Source: a virus
Strand: one strand, 5' to 3'
DNA length: 50,969 bases
IMG/VR virus record: IMGVR_UViG_3300030685_000032
Span: 1 to 50,969 of that record
The notes under the pieces are model-generated. The model saw only the letters and a list, made by a program, of their open reading frames with translations, had not been told where the DNA came from and ran no database searches. The position numbers were made by a program, and so were the translations under genes. The number at the start of each line of letters is the position of its first letter. Position 1 is the stretch's first letter. This document shows, one piece after another, positions 32,001 to 40,885 of this stretch.

Positions 32001-32276
32001 AAAACAGCTTCGTTCAATTTAGCAGATTCTGATTCGGATGTTATGCTTAATTGCGAACACGCTACAGTTCCTATTGTAGTAACAGTCCCAACCGGATTAA
32101 CCACAGGGAAACAGTTCTTTATTTGTCAGAATGGAGCAGCACAAGTGAGTGTTGGAGTTTCTGGAACTACTGCAAAATCAGATGGAAGTAAAGTAATTAT
32201 TAACGCGCAAAATGGAGTGGCTCAAATAATAATTGAGAGTTCTACTACATTTAAATTATTTGGAGATTTGAAATAA
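29079..32276 (+). CDS. Large tail fibre protein (1065 aa)
   Basis: Residues 1-55 match the anchor of the 25076 protein. Later come fibre repeats: a NTNQLTNGAGFLTSETDPTV segment, YRGDRGKTAYDHSQIAH, a common tail-fibre motif, and QPITSVLTNTTASYTTTIDS. The last 100 residues (FFICQNGAAQVSVGVSGTTA) resemble the tip domain of the other fibres. It would be a trimeric adhesin bound to the tail and facing the host capsule or receptor. The internal region around 150-600 is unique and has no recognised fold. Confidence 0.8.
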   Translation: MNTKANIRIFSDYIAPYPNGEILWMDMSEDPNGSIVKFWNGIYWKPIAGLSPEEDHADVIGPGYSQNNNVATFDGNTGKLIKDSGKSLNDFQIQLISGQTIKTINGNSILGSGNIFIEGSGGGIDVSSLVINNKHFVNNIINLVKSDIGLSNVDNTSDINKPISTAVQNALNSIGPINRQYSVTIDKDDILWEDGWISMPSSIVFTTYSIEDVYLEAEFGYGTVSLSPIIHYRAADAFNGATRTGFLLRDTDGLISENADISYIKIEYNAVVDGINKYDSKLYNLGENIINNHNAHDGWHSEKNQIIIKAACKNIDIDIDCIKSYLDPISNYAIVGPNFLPTYCEEYNANMTIVPYVDSSEWMGSAGNPNVLSITSHFDNVFRQMDITPRPSSLPLGTISVIDVSVLEFIPDCIAVSARNNDTTTQEGTSFGFGLEFSEDLRPEALDPFYPERNLKSDIAAVTTDVTGTIVYGYRYTNFTQNIVVGDKFTRYIGDNEEVTYATEILNGESFRCSPAFTPSESTEFVIWIDVTLAGYCGAQQQSWAVPLIGGKLKTIKLSTGANWQIIREAARATAYRAGVTDGSKWDIYRGFGTINVADAIQYVQENYSDNLQYRKNVADKLPRMDSFLTYDDLNQDNSITKKFLEEKINTSGGISLGETSTTAYRGDRGKTAYDHSQIAHAPSNAEQNVNSDWNAVSGDARILNKPTIPTNTNQLTNGAGFLTSETDPTVPSWAKQTNKPSYNNSEIVSYLGFTPESISNKNQSNGYAPLDSGGKVPLANLPSTLLKYIGQWDTSTNIPTLTNPDVTKKGNVYDVSVGGTIFGLTFKQGDWLIYNDSGVPEKSDNSDEVTSVNGLVGAVTVTTNNVTEVTNRRYQTDNQQYYNDATSSIQTQLNGKQPITSVLTNTTASYTTTIDSRLANTSGTNTGDNAANSLYSGLVSFPGFGTSHSTAAYGDHTHYADTTKSDKLITFVQKTASFNLADSDSDVMLNCEHATVPIVVTVPTGLTTGKQFFICQNGAAQVSVGVSGTTAKSDGSKVIINAQNGVAQIIIESSTTFKLFGDLK

Positions 32277-32941
32277 TGATAGGAGCAATAGCAAGTAATT
32301 TTAAATCAGGAGAATTAGGATTAGTCCTAAGTTTAGATGCAACAAACATTTCTTCATATCCTGGAACTGGAACTATTTGGTATGATTTAAGTGGTAAAGG
32401 TAATAATGCAACCATAATAGGATCTCCAGTATTCAATTCCACAACGAAAGACTTTTATTTTAATGCAATAGCCAAATATATAACGCTACCTATTAGTAGT
32501 CCACAGTTCTATCCAAGAACAGGAAGTTATACTTATAGGTTTTATGTTAACTGTACCATTTCGAATAATTATCAACAAATATTTAAGTCTACTATAGGTT
32601 ACGGTGGAACTGGCATGGGAATTGGACTGTATACAAGTACGGCAACCAGGATGTCATGTAAGTTAACAGATGATTCGTCTGTATCTTCTTTACTAAGCAT
32701 AGCTTCCGCTGGGAATTATTCAAATGTATATATATGGTTTACTATTATAATTAATAGGGCTGATAACACTTTTAAAGTATATGCTGGAAATATATTAACA
32801 GCTTCTGCATCAATATCATCATTAGGCGCAATATCTGAAATTGCAGCTAATCCAATTATATTTGGGAATGGCGGAAGTAATAATATGTATGGTCAAAAAG
32901 TAAAATTTTATAATAGAGCATTAGATGTTTCTGAATTATAA
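32276..32941 (+). CDS. LamG/concanavalin-like adhesin (221 aa)
   Basis: GLVLSLDATNISSYPGTGTI followed by WYDLSGKGNNATI is the standard opening of the concanavalin A-like lectin fold in phage adhesins, and YNRALDVSEL is its usual ending. It spans nearly the whole protein. It likely binds carbohydrate at the fibre tip. The ATG overlaps the tail fibre stop (AATAATGA), suggesting the two are made together. The C-terminus stops short of the usual final strand. Confidence 0.75.
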   Translation: MIGAIASNFKSGELGLVLSLDATNISSYPGTGTIWYDLSGKGNNATIIGSPVFNSTTKDFYFNAIAKYITLPISSPQFYPRTGSYTYRFYVNCTISNNYQQIFKSTIGYGGTGMGIGLYTSTATRMSCKLTDDSSVSSLLSIASAGNYSNVYIWFTIIINRADNTFKVYAGNILTASASISSLGAISEIAANPIIFGNGGSNNMYGQKVKFYNRALDVSEL

Positions 32942-32945
32942 TAAT

Positions 32946-33617
32946 ATGAAAATAATAAATTTTATAAAAACAAATTACATTAGTATTTTGCTAATATCGG
33001 TATTGACTACGTTTATAATTTTTGGTTCTGCTGATAAATGCACTCGCAATAGAGTAGACAACTTAATACAGCAGTCAGAGAAAATTAAACGTGAGAAATT
33101 TTTAGTAGACTCAGTTAAAACTGCAGATGCTAAAAAAATTATTCATGCAATAGACAGTGTTAATACTGAAAGAAAATCAGAGATAGCAGTCCTGAAAAAA
33201 GTAATCTCTAATAGAGATAGGATGATAGTTGACATTAAACATGATGTTGATTCTTTATTAGGCAAATTTGAATCTGGAGACTCTACCCAGCATACCTTAC
33301 CGGCATGCGAAAGGATAGTAGAAGTACAGAAAGTTCTAATAGCTAAGCAAGACTTAAACCTTGTAGATAAGTCGTCAATAATAAACAAGCAGGACTCTAT
33401 TATTAAAGGAGATTCTGTAGTTATTGATTTAAAGTCAAAAGAAATCATTAGAGTTCGTGATATGTATAACACATGTGACGAAACTTCTAAGAAACTAGTA
33501 AAAGAATTACAAGGCACACAAACATGGTGGAAGCGCAATGAAAAATGGTTCTATTTTGGTGGGGGCGTTGTAAGTGTGGCAGGAATAATCTATTTGGTTA
33601 AACCACTAATAAAATAA
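32946..33617 (+). CDS. Spanin-like membrane coiled-coil protein (223 aa)
   Basis: I chose ATG 32946 (MKIINFIKTNYISILLISVL), just after the previous stop. An N-terminal helix (about 5-28) is followed by about 150 residues of charged coiled coil with Asp-Ser repeats, then a second hydrophobic segment (FYFGGGVVSVAGIIYLVKPL) at the C-terminus. A protein anchored at both ends and spanning a long coil resembles unimolecular spanins that fuse envelopes at lysis. It could instead be a structural membrane protein. Confidence 0.5.
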   Translation: MKIINFIKTNYISILLISVLTTFIIFGSADKCTRNRVDNLIQQSEKIKREKFLVDSVKTADAKKIIHAIDSVNTERKSEIAVLKKVISNRDRMIVDIKHDVDSLLGKFESGDSTQHTLPACERIVEVQKVLIAKQDLNLVDKSSIINKQDSIIKGDSVVIDLKSKEIIRVRDMYNTCDETSKKLVKELQGTQTWWKRNEKWFYFGGGVVSVAGIIYLVKPLIK

Positions 33618-33620
33618 AAA

Positions 33621-34304
33621 ATGATATTTAATACATTAAATTCTATTATAGACGACATCCTTAACGAGGCTAGGTCTAATAATATATCGGAGTCTGAATC
33701 TCTAAACAGAAAACAAATTGAGCAGTGGATTATCCAATATAGAGCATTCTTAATTAAGCAGGATATTGACAAAGGTAGAGGGCTTAATCAGGACTATATT
33801 CAAGAAATTAAGAATATAAAACTTATTCAGTCTAGTATAGTATCCCCTTCTGTATTTGCTAATTCTAGCTATAAAGGACCAGATGCATATAAATTAGTTA
33901 CGTCTATAACTATACCAAAGACATTAGATTTTAATTCTGTATTTGGATTGACTTCAGTTACTGATTTATTAGGAAATGATATCCAAATAACTACAGAGGC
34001 TAGAAGTAATAAACAAAAGAACAGGAGATACGTTCATAATGATTATGTTGCGTACCAATCCGAAGATAGAATAAAATTAGACGGTCCCGGGGAATTAGAA
34101 TACATAAACGTAAAAGGAGTGTTTGTAAATCCGCTAGAAGCTATTCCAAATGCAACTGGAGATGAGAATTATCCAATTCCGGAGAATATGATACCATTAT
34201 TGAAAGAACTTATATTCGCAAAAGAATTTAAATTCTCAATACCGGTAGATAATTCTAATAACTCTAAAAATGATACAGAAAATGCGTCAGTCTCTAAAGG
34301 ATAA
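33621..34304 (+). CDS. Ring/connector-like structural protein (227 aa)
   Basis: First of three genes immediately upstream of the muzzle-like gene. It starts with a helix (IFNTLNSIIDDILNEARSNN), then WIIQYRAFLIKQDIDKGRGL, followed by a beta-rich domain (SITIPKTLDFNSVFGLTSVT). The order small, small, ring, muzzle matches the neck of crAss-like phages, where stacked rings link portal and tail. The 3' end overlaps the next gene by 35 nt. Confidence 0.65.
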   Translation: MIFNTLNSIIDDILNEARSNNISESESLNRKQIEQWIIQYRAFLIKQDIDKGRGLNQDYIQEIKNIKLIQSSIVSPSVFANSSYKGPDAYKLVTSITIPKTLDFNSVFGLTSVTDLLGNDIQITTEARSNKQKNRRYVHNDYVAYQSEDRIKLDGPGELEYINVKGVFVNPLEAIPNATGDENYPIPENMIPLLKELIFAKEFKFSIPVDNSNNSKNDTENASVSKG

Positions 34305-34740
34305 AAAATCATATACGATAATAGATTATTACGAGTCTTATTTAACTAATATTGCAAGTTCTAAATTATATACTGTCAAGTACTCTGTATTTAGATCAAT
34401 ATTGGTAGACTACTTTAAGTTCTTATCAGAAGAGATTATTGACAATTCAAAAGAAGTAAGAATACCCGGTAGAATGGGATTAGTTTATATAGAAAAGAGA
34501 AAGCCCATCAAGTATGAGCGATCTAGACTCCATGTAGACTTTAAGGCTACCAAAGAGAGCGATAAGACTATACTTCATTTTAATGAACATAGTAATGGAT
34601 ATTCTTATAGATTCCATTGGGACAAGACAAACATGTTAGTTGGTTTTTACAAGGCATATGAGATGGTGTTCACTAGAAGGAATAAGAGATATTTGGCTTC
34701 GCTAATAAAAGAAAATAAAAAAGATTATATAGAAAAATAA
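34270..34740 (+). CDS. Ring/connector-like structural protein (156 aa)
   Basis: Recurrent phage pattern: helical start (KKSYTIIDYYESYLTNIASS), then VRIPGRMGLVYIEKRKP, a beta segment and FNEHSNGYSYRFHWDKTNML. Related proteins occur beside the muzzle gene in crAss-like phages. It shares 35 nt with the preceding gene. I did not choose a later ATG because the KKSYTI helix belongs to the pattern. It was considered as an IHF-like protein, but the sequence does not show that fold clearly. Confidence 0.6.
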   Translation: MIQKMRQSLKDKKSYTIIDYYESYLTNIASSKLYTVKYSVFRSILVDYFKFLSEEIIDNSKEVRIPGRMGLVYIEKRKPIKYERSRLHVDFKATKESDKTILHFNEHSNGYSYRFHWDKTNMLVGFYKAYEMVFTRRNKRYLASLIKENKKDYIEK

Positions 34741-34741
34741 C

Positions 34742-35674
34742 ATGGTATACAAGTTAATATCAGCAAAACAGATAGTTGCAAAAGTCTATTCCGACTTAGA
34801 TCTAGGAGAAGAAGCACAAAGAAATTCAGACTTTATTGAATGGGTTGGAGAAGCGCTGGAAAAGATAGGCTCAGTAAGACAACTTACTAGAAAAATATCT
34901 GGAGAAGACGGATCCGATCTATTGCAAATAAAGGGACATCAAGTGTCGTTGCCTAGCGATCTATTTAGATTGAACAGCGTGTCATATTCAGCTACAATTA
35001 ATGGACCATGGTTTCCAATGAAATTGGCTACTGGATCATTTGATTGTTGGTCTGATGACGGCTCTATAGTCTATGATGATAATGGAAGAATAGTTCCAGA
35101 CGCAGAATTGATAGAGATGACCAAAATCCTATACAATAAATACGTAGAAGATCCAATCTATACGTGGTTCAATAAAATGGATTATCAGACAGCATTGGAG
35201 ATCCTGAATACCAATCAGAACGTAAGAACCTTACTTACTAATCTAGTAAATAAGCATAACCATGGTACTGAGGGATATTTAATGCAGTATTCTATTAAGC
35301 CTGGATTTATATCTACTTCTCCTAGAATGGGATATGTAAGATTAAGTTATGATGCAATTCCATTAGATACTGATGGATACCCAATGGTGCCAGATATGAT
35401 TTCATATATAGAAGCTATCTATTGGTACATAGTAATGAAACTAAAATATCCAGAGTATTTGTCAGGGAAAATGCAAAGACAGATATATTACGATATAAGA
35501 AATTCCTGGAACTTCTATTGTAAACAGGCGTACGGAGAATCATTGATGCCAAATCAAGATGAGATGGAGAATATAAAAGACGAATGGAATAAACTGATGC
35601 CAGAAATGAATTCGAACATTGATTTTTACTCGTCTGTAGGCAAAAGACAAAACATAAAAAACTTTAATAGATAA
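34742..35674 (+). CDS. Tail ring protein, gp4-like (310 aa)
   Basis: 310 residues immediately upstream of the muzzle-like gene. It contains a SLPSDLFRLNSVSYSATING segment typical of the P22 gp4/tail-tubular A-like class, a following beta core, then VPDMISYIEAIYWYIVMKLK and a helical end. In crAss-like virions such proteins form rings between portal and muzzle. The next ATG overlaps its stop (TAATGG), so the two are translated in concert. Confidence 0.7.
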   Translation: MVYKLISAKQIVAKVYSDLDLGEEAQRNSDFIEWVGEALEKIGSVRQLTRKISGEDGSDLLQIKGHQVSLPSDLFRLNSVSYSATINGPWFPMKLATGSFDCWSDDGSIVYDDNGRIVPDAELIEMTKILYNKYVEDPIYTWFNKMDYQTALEILNTNQNVRTLLTNLVNKHNHGTEGYLMQYSIKPGFISTSPRMGYVRLSYDAIPLDTDGYPMVPDMISYIEAIYWYIVMKLKYPEYLSGKMQRQIYYDIRNSWNFYCKQAYGESLMPNQDEMENIKDEWNKLMPEMNSNIDFYSSVGKRQNIKNFNR

Positions 35675-38600
35675 TGGCTAGCACAATAGGAAAAGAGACT
35701 ATTAATAGTTTTGCCGGCGGTATGGATATGGATTTAGATTTGAGCTTACTTAAGTCTAGTCAATATCGATACGCCGAGAACGTACATATATCTTCAGATG
35801 ATATTGGATCTGTTGGAGCTCTATCTCCGGTAGAAGATATATATAATTTAAAATTTGACGTAAAGACATATAATCCTACTACTAAACTATATAGTACAAT
35901 AGTGGATAGTTCTCTAACCGGGGAAGAGGTAATTGCCTCCGCTACTATTAGAGACTTTGGTGTTTTATTTACTAATGTAATATCTAGTGGAAATACCAAG
36001 ATATATAGGATAGAGTTTAAACCAGATGGAATAACTCCAATTCTATATAGTCTTATTGGTATAAATGGAATATCTATGAATATAGATTTAAATACTCCAA
36101 TAAGTATAGTATCAAGATACGAAGATGACGATAATATTAAGGTATACTGGGCAGATGGAAAGATCTTTATTAGAAGCATAAATATAGCAAGTTCTAATGA
36201 TGGAAAAAACTCTATAGTCACTAATTCTTCTATATTCGACATAATCCCTTCTGCATTTCTAGAGAAACCTACGATTGCATCACTCGGATCTGGTAAACTT
36301 AATTCTGGAATAATACAGTATTTCTATCAGTTATATGGTCCATCTGGGACTGAGACCATGCTGAGTCCAGGTTCAGCTCCGATTAACCTTTCCGCAAGTG
36401 ATATTGAAGATAAAAGTATTAAATACCTAGGGACTGGACTTGGCGATGTGTATGGAAAGCCTACTAGCAAGTCCGTAAGAGTTAAAATAGATCTTCCTTC
36501 TGAAAATTTATTTACTAGAATAAAATTAATATCAGTATATTATTTTGACTATGGGAAACAGCCTATAATATCTATAGTTAAAGAGTCTAAAATAGATAAA
36601 GATATAATTGGGAATTCCGTTTTTATGGAAGATGGCGGTGTGTCTGCGATTGGAGAGCTAACACAGAATGAATTTAATTTAATTGGAGGTAATTTATTTA
36701 TACCTAATTATATAGAGTCTAAAGATAATATCCTATTTGCTGCAAATACAAAAGAAGATACTTGGGATATAGATACTTATGATACTAGAAGTTATCAGTT
36801 TAAAAGAAATGAGACTGGATCTATAATAAACGTTGTTAGATATACTCCAATAACTAATCTATACCCAATACAAGTAAATTGGGAAGATTACTTTATGTAT
36901 GTATATGTAGATGCTGCAGCAAACCAAGACATGCTGATTACGGTTCGCCATGCAGCTATTACTCATTCTATTACTACATCTACATTGTTTATACCTGCAG
37001 GAGACGTTAGAAGTGATTTCTTGAGAATGGAGTATAGAAATGAATATTTATCTGGAATGCCAATTGTAGACATAACATGTTCTATTTCCCATGATGGAGT
37101 ATATGATGAGGTTTATGGTACTTGGAGTAATGTTACTGGTATATATCAGAAAACTACAGATGGGGTTCTTAATCCAACAACTCTATCTCTTCCAATGTTA
37201 TTTGAGGAAACCGTATATGATTACAACTACACTACAAAACTATATAGATCTAATTTAGACTCAATTGAATATGATGCGGACTCTTTATCTGCAGTTTTGC
37301 CTAGCCATGATGCCATTCACGATGAGATATATAAAAAAGATAGATACTCTGAATTAGAATATATATACAATAAGGATGGAAAACTTGGCGGAACTGGATT
37401 AAATGTAGATTATTTATTTACAAATACTTATTTTATAGAATCATATGGAGATTTTTGGGGTTCAAATCCAGGAACGTCTATACCGACTCCAGGTGCAAAT
37501 AAGTATATAGATGAACGAACTGCTAGAATCGGGGATATTAAAAGAGATTTAAGTTCTATCAGGCTATTTAAATCGGATGGAAGTCATCCAGATAGCAATT
37601 TGTCTAATTTTGGAATATCAAATCATCAAGGTCCATTAAATTATGCAAATCCATATCTGGCAAATGTACTTAAATCTTATCAAAGAGATGAGATATATAG
37701 ATTTGCTGCAGTATTCTATGATGAAAAAGGTAGAAAATCCCCTGCTCATTGGATTGCCGACGTAAGATTTCCTGCTGGCTATTATAAGGATAGCTCATGG
37801 GAGTCAAGTATATTTGAAATGCCATCCGAATATAGAAGTAATGGATATGATTCGAATAATCTACTAAATAAGCAAGAGCTTTTAGTAAAGCCTCTTGGAA
37901 TATCATTTACTTTTAGGAATCTGAACGTAATTCCTAATGTAAAAAGAATTGAAATAGTCAGAGCCAAAAGAGATATAAACAATAAAACTATATACGCTCA
38001 GGGAGTTACTAAAAAAATCGGAATATATAACGAAAAACATATAGATAGTAATAGTGGGAAACCTATACTAGATCTTGGGATAGATGGTACATTAAGACCA
38101 ATGCAATTGATATCTATGGGAAGATTTGGAGTTGCTCCGGTAATGTCATCGGAGGAATGGATCCCTAATGCGGCTGTTTCTTCTTCTAATATGATAACTG
38201 GATTTGAAAATTACGGTTCTACTGGTAACTTATATTATGAACAGCAACTATTTAATGATACGGCAAATTCTGATCCAAAAATAATTTCCTACAACAACTT
38301 TATGTTTATAAATCCAGAAACTTCTTATTATGGTGTAGACTTTTCAGAGCAGTTAATCAATTTATCAAGTATTAAAATAGCAGATATAGTTGATATAATA
38401 TATCCAATACAAACTCCACCCCTTTTGAGCGATTGGTCTGTATATTTTGGCAAAAATGAACATGATCAATTATCGTTTATACAGGATTCAAAACAATACC
38501 CAACGGCTATATATCTAGCCGCAGACATTACTAGAAAAAATAGAGCCAGTAATCTATCCGAAAGAGTTACTAGTAAATTATTTTTAATGGGACTTGCTGG

Positions 38601-40356
38601 AATTGAACATTTACAGGTCTTGAGCGACGAAGACATTGATTCTTCTTATAATAATCCAATCGTATCGCTAGGATCAAATGTAACTAGAATATATCCGGAT
38701 GGAGCTGATGAATATTATTATTATAGAAATGGATTTGAAAGTAGTTCTATAAATGGCGAAGACGATGATGATCCATCTGTAAAAAATTCTACTATTTTAG
38801 AAAATAACTATTTAGGAATTTCATTTAAGTATTTCAATAAATACGCATACAAAGTAGGAACTTTCTATAATCTGACCTATAAAGATATAGACGGAGCAGA
38901 CATAAACGAAATAGGAGAGGACCTTCTAGATGACAATAAATATACATTTACTATTAATTCTATTGAATATTCTGGCCTATTAGACGGAAGTAAAAATATA
39001 AAAGACGTTTCTGCGTCAGAGTATATTAGTATTGGAAATTCCCAATATTTAAATTTTACACAGCCTGTTACCGATGGGGTTCAATCCACTAATAAAAATG
39101 GTAAGAGGTCGACCATATCAAAAGGGAAGTCATTTGGTCCTCACGGAGCAGGACTTATTCTTAATTTTAATATGGAGGAATCACTTCCATCTATTACCGG
39201 AATGCGCAATTGGAGAAGTATATATGACGTTGATACAGATTACGCTAGTAGTTACAGAAATATAGAGAATAGAACTGCGATGGCACTATCTACATTTGTA
39301 GTTAATTTAAAAGAGCTAAATGCTTATATCTACGGTGGATCCTCTTTATTAGATAGGCAGTTTACTGAGTATATATCAACTGGATTTGAATTAGATTTAA
39401 ATAATTCAACAGAAACTATTGATGTATTTGGAGGAGATACGTTTATTGGATTGTTCGATTACACAATGACATATGCTACAGATCCAATGGTCGATACGTT
39501 GGGAAGTACCGATTTAGCTAAAATAAACTTAAATATAGTTTCCCAGGTTAAGAATATTAATTCACTAATCCCATTAGAATCTTCTATAAATTTGCATTTG
39601 GTTAATTCCAAGTCATATGTAGCTAGTGATTATAATTTTGCTATTAGACCAGAACCTGGCGTATATTCTCCTGGCAATTCGGTAGGTAATACGTGGAAGT
39701 ACTCACAAGAGTTGCCACAATATTCATATAATTCTGCTTATTCAAGTGAGCAGACTGGGATTGGGTATGTATCTTCCTTATTAATTAATGAGCCAAATAA
39801 GAATTTTGATTGCAGAATATATTCATCGGAAGTAAAAACTAATGATGAAATATATGATAAGTGGGCCACATTTAAAATAGCCAATTATATAGACGTAGAC
39901 ACTCAGTATGGACAAATAACAGGACTTAAGAAATTTAATGATAAGCTGTTCTTCTGGCAAGAAAATGCATTTGGGACGGTATCAGTAAACGAGAGGTCTT
40001 TAATTACAGATAATAATATAAGTTCACTAACATTAGGTACTAGCGGTATATTGACTAGATATGACTATATATCAACATCTAACGGATTTAAATATGGAGT
40101 AATTGGCGGTATAATAGACTCAGATACCGGACTATACTGGTTTGATCATAATAAAGCTCAAATAGCAACATACGCTCCTACTTCTACCGGATCTTTAACT
40201 ACTAGAATGGTATTATCATCCGCGAAGGGAATACAATCAATATTAAATAAGAGCAAAACGTCTTTGAATGCTCAGAATAGAATTCCTGCAGTATATGATG
40301 ATAAGTACGGAGAGATACTTATGACGCTTAATGGTCTTATAAATACTAATGAATAA
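35674..40356 (+). CDS. Muzzle-like large tail protein (1560 aa)
   Basis: The largest complete gene here. It begins MASTIGKETINSFAGGMDMD, with the short GGMDMD motif also seen at the start of tail-tubular B-like proteins, and proceeds through beta-rich repeats (VSVNERSLITDNNISSLTLG near the end). The length, beta content and location after ring genes fit the crAss-like muzzle, the stout tail barrel through which DNA and cargo exit. The final KYGEILMTLNGLINTNE is typical of the family end. Assignment is by context and general resemblance. Confidence 0.75.
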   Translation: MASTIGKETINSFAGGMDMDLDLSLLKSSQYRYAENVHISSDDIGSVGALSPVEDIYNLKFDVKTYNPTTKLYSTIVDSSLTGEEVIASATIRDFGVLFTNVISSGNTKIYRIEFKPDGITPILYSLIGINGISMNIDLNTPISIVSRYEDDDNIKVYWADGKIFIRSINIASSNDGKNSIVTNSSIFDIIPSAFLEKPTIASLGSGKLNSGIIQYFYQLYGPSGTETMLSPGSAPINLSASDIEDKSIKYLGTGLGDVYGKPTSKSVRVKIDLPSENLFTRIKLISVYYFDYGKQPIISIVKESKIDKDIIGNSVFMEDGGVSAIGELTQNEFNLIGGNLFIPNYIESKDNILFAANTKEDTWDIDTYDTRSYQFKRNETGSIINVVRYTPITNLYPIQVNWEDYFMYVYVDAAANQDMLITVRHAAITHSITTSTLFIPAGDVRSDFLRMEYRNEYLSGMPIVDITCSISHDGVYDEVYGTWSNVTGIYQKTTDGVLNPTTLSLPMLFEETVYDYNYTTKLYRSNLDSIEYDADSLSAVLPSHDAIHDEIYKKDRYSELEYIYNKDGKLGGTGLNVDYLFTNTYFIESYGDFWGSNPGTSIPTPGANKYIDERTARIGDIKRDLSSIRLFKSDGSHPDSNLSNFGISNHQGPLNYANPYLANVLKSYQRDEIYRFAAVFYDEKGRKSPAHWIADVRFPAGYYKDSSWESSIFEMPSEYRSNGYDSNNLLNKQELLVKPLGISFTFRNLNVIPNVKRIEIVRAKRDINNKTIYAQGVTKKIGIYNEKHIDSNSGKPILDLGIDGTLRPMQLISMGRFGVAPVMSSEEWIPNAAVSSSNMITGFENYGSTGNLYYEQQLFNDTANSDPKIISYNNFMFINPETSYYGVDFSEQLINLSSIKIADIVDIIYPIQTPPLLSDWSVYFGKNEHDQLSFIQDSKQYPTAIYLAADITRKNRASNLSERVTSKLFLMGLAGIEHLQVLSDEDIDSSYNNPIVSLGSNVTRIYPDGADEYYYYRNGFESSSINGEDDDDPSVKNSTILENNYLGISFKYFNKYAYKVGTFYNLTYKDIDGADINEIGEDLLDDNKYTFTINSIEYSGLLDGSKNIKDVSASEYISIGNSQYLNFTQPVTDGVQSTNKNGKRSTISKGKSFGPHGAGLILNFNMEESLPSITGMRNWRSIYDVDTDYASSYRNIENRTAMALSTFVVNLKELNAYIYGGSSLLDRQFTEYISTGFELDLNNSTETIDVFGGDTFIGLFDYTMTYATDPMVDTLGSTDLAKINLNIVSQVKNINSLIPLESSINLHLVNSKSYVASDYNFAIRPEPGVYSPGNSVGNTWKYSQELPQYSYNSAYSSEQTGIGYVSSLLINEPNKNFDCRIYSSEVKTNDEIYDKWATFKIANYIDVDTQYGQITGLKKFNDKLFFWQENAFGTVSVNERSLITDNNISSLTLGTSGILTRYDYISTSNGFKYGVIGGIIDSDTGLYWFDHNKAQIATYAPTSTGSLTTRMVLSSAKGIQSILNKSKTSLNAQNRIPAVYDDKYGEILMTLNGLINTNE

Positions 40357-40885
40357 TATGGAAACATTAAACTACTCAGAATCGGCTCAATCATTTTTAT
40401 CATTCTTATCAACTACTCCAAGATTTTATCTGAAGTTTAAGGATAAGTATTACTCGGTAGATGCTGATAATAAAATTTACCTACATAATAGCAATAGCTA
40501 CGTTGTCGAGAATAATTTAACTCCAAATAGCGTATATGAGAGATCCTTTATGAAGCTAATAGTCAATGAAGGATACTCTCAAACAAAAGTGTTTGACAAC
40601 GTTGAATATACAACTGGTCCAACCAATTCCGCTAAATTATCGTTTGCTAGTTATAGTAACGATAAGCAGAATAGTTATACTATAACTGGAGACGAAATAA
40701 TCCCAAGAGAGGGCACATATAAATTTGCAATACCAAGAGCGTCTGGAACTGGAAATATGTTTCAGGAGAGAATGAGAGGTAAGTATATTATATGTAACTA
40801 CGAATTTAAAAGAAAGGATATAGCCAGTAATTATTACTTCTCTATACCATATATCAAAACTATATATAGATATTCTAAAATATAA
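40349..40885 (+). CDS. Hypothetical structural protein (178 aa)
   Basis: The longest frame starts inside the muzzle stop; ATG 40358 (METLNYSESAQSFLSFLSTT) is just as likely. It is a beta-rich, Tyr/Ser/Asn-rich protein (YYSVDADNKIYLHNSNSYVV). It lies between the muzzle and cargo-like genes, so it may be a tail plug or cargo accessory. No motif recognised. Confidence 0.6.
   Translation: MNNMETLNYSESAQSFLSFLSTTPRFYLKFKDKYYSVDADNKIYLHNSNSYVVENNLTPNSVYERSFMKLIVNEGYSQTKVFDNVEYTTGPTNSAKLSFASYSNDKQNSYTITGDEIIPREGTYKFAIPRASGTGNMFQERMRGKYIICNYEFKRKDIASNYYFSIPYIKTIYRYSKI

Noticed and set aside
34270-34740. IHF-like DNA-binding protein
   Set aside because: Crassvirales genomes can carry IHF-like genes near here, but this product lacks the beta-arm pattern and fits the ring-type neighbours better.
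37670-37982. Minus-strand ORFs inside the muzzle-like gene
   Set aside because: Both are antisense shadows within a long conserved-type gene, with no ribosome site or operon context.
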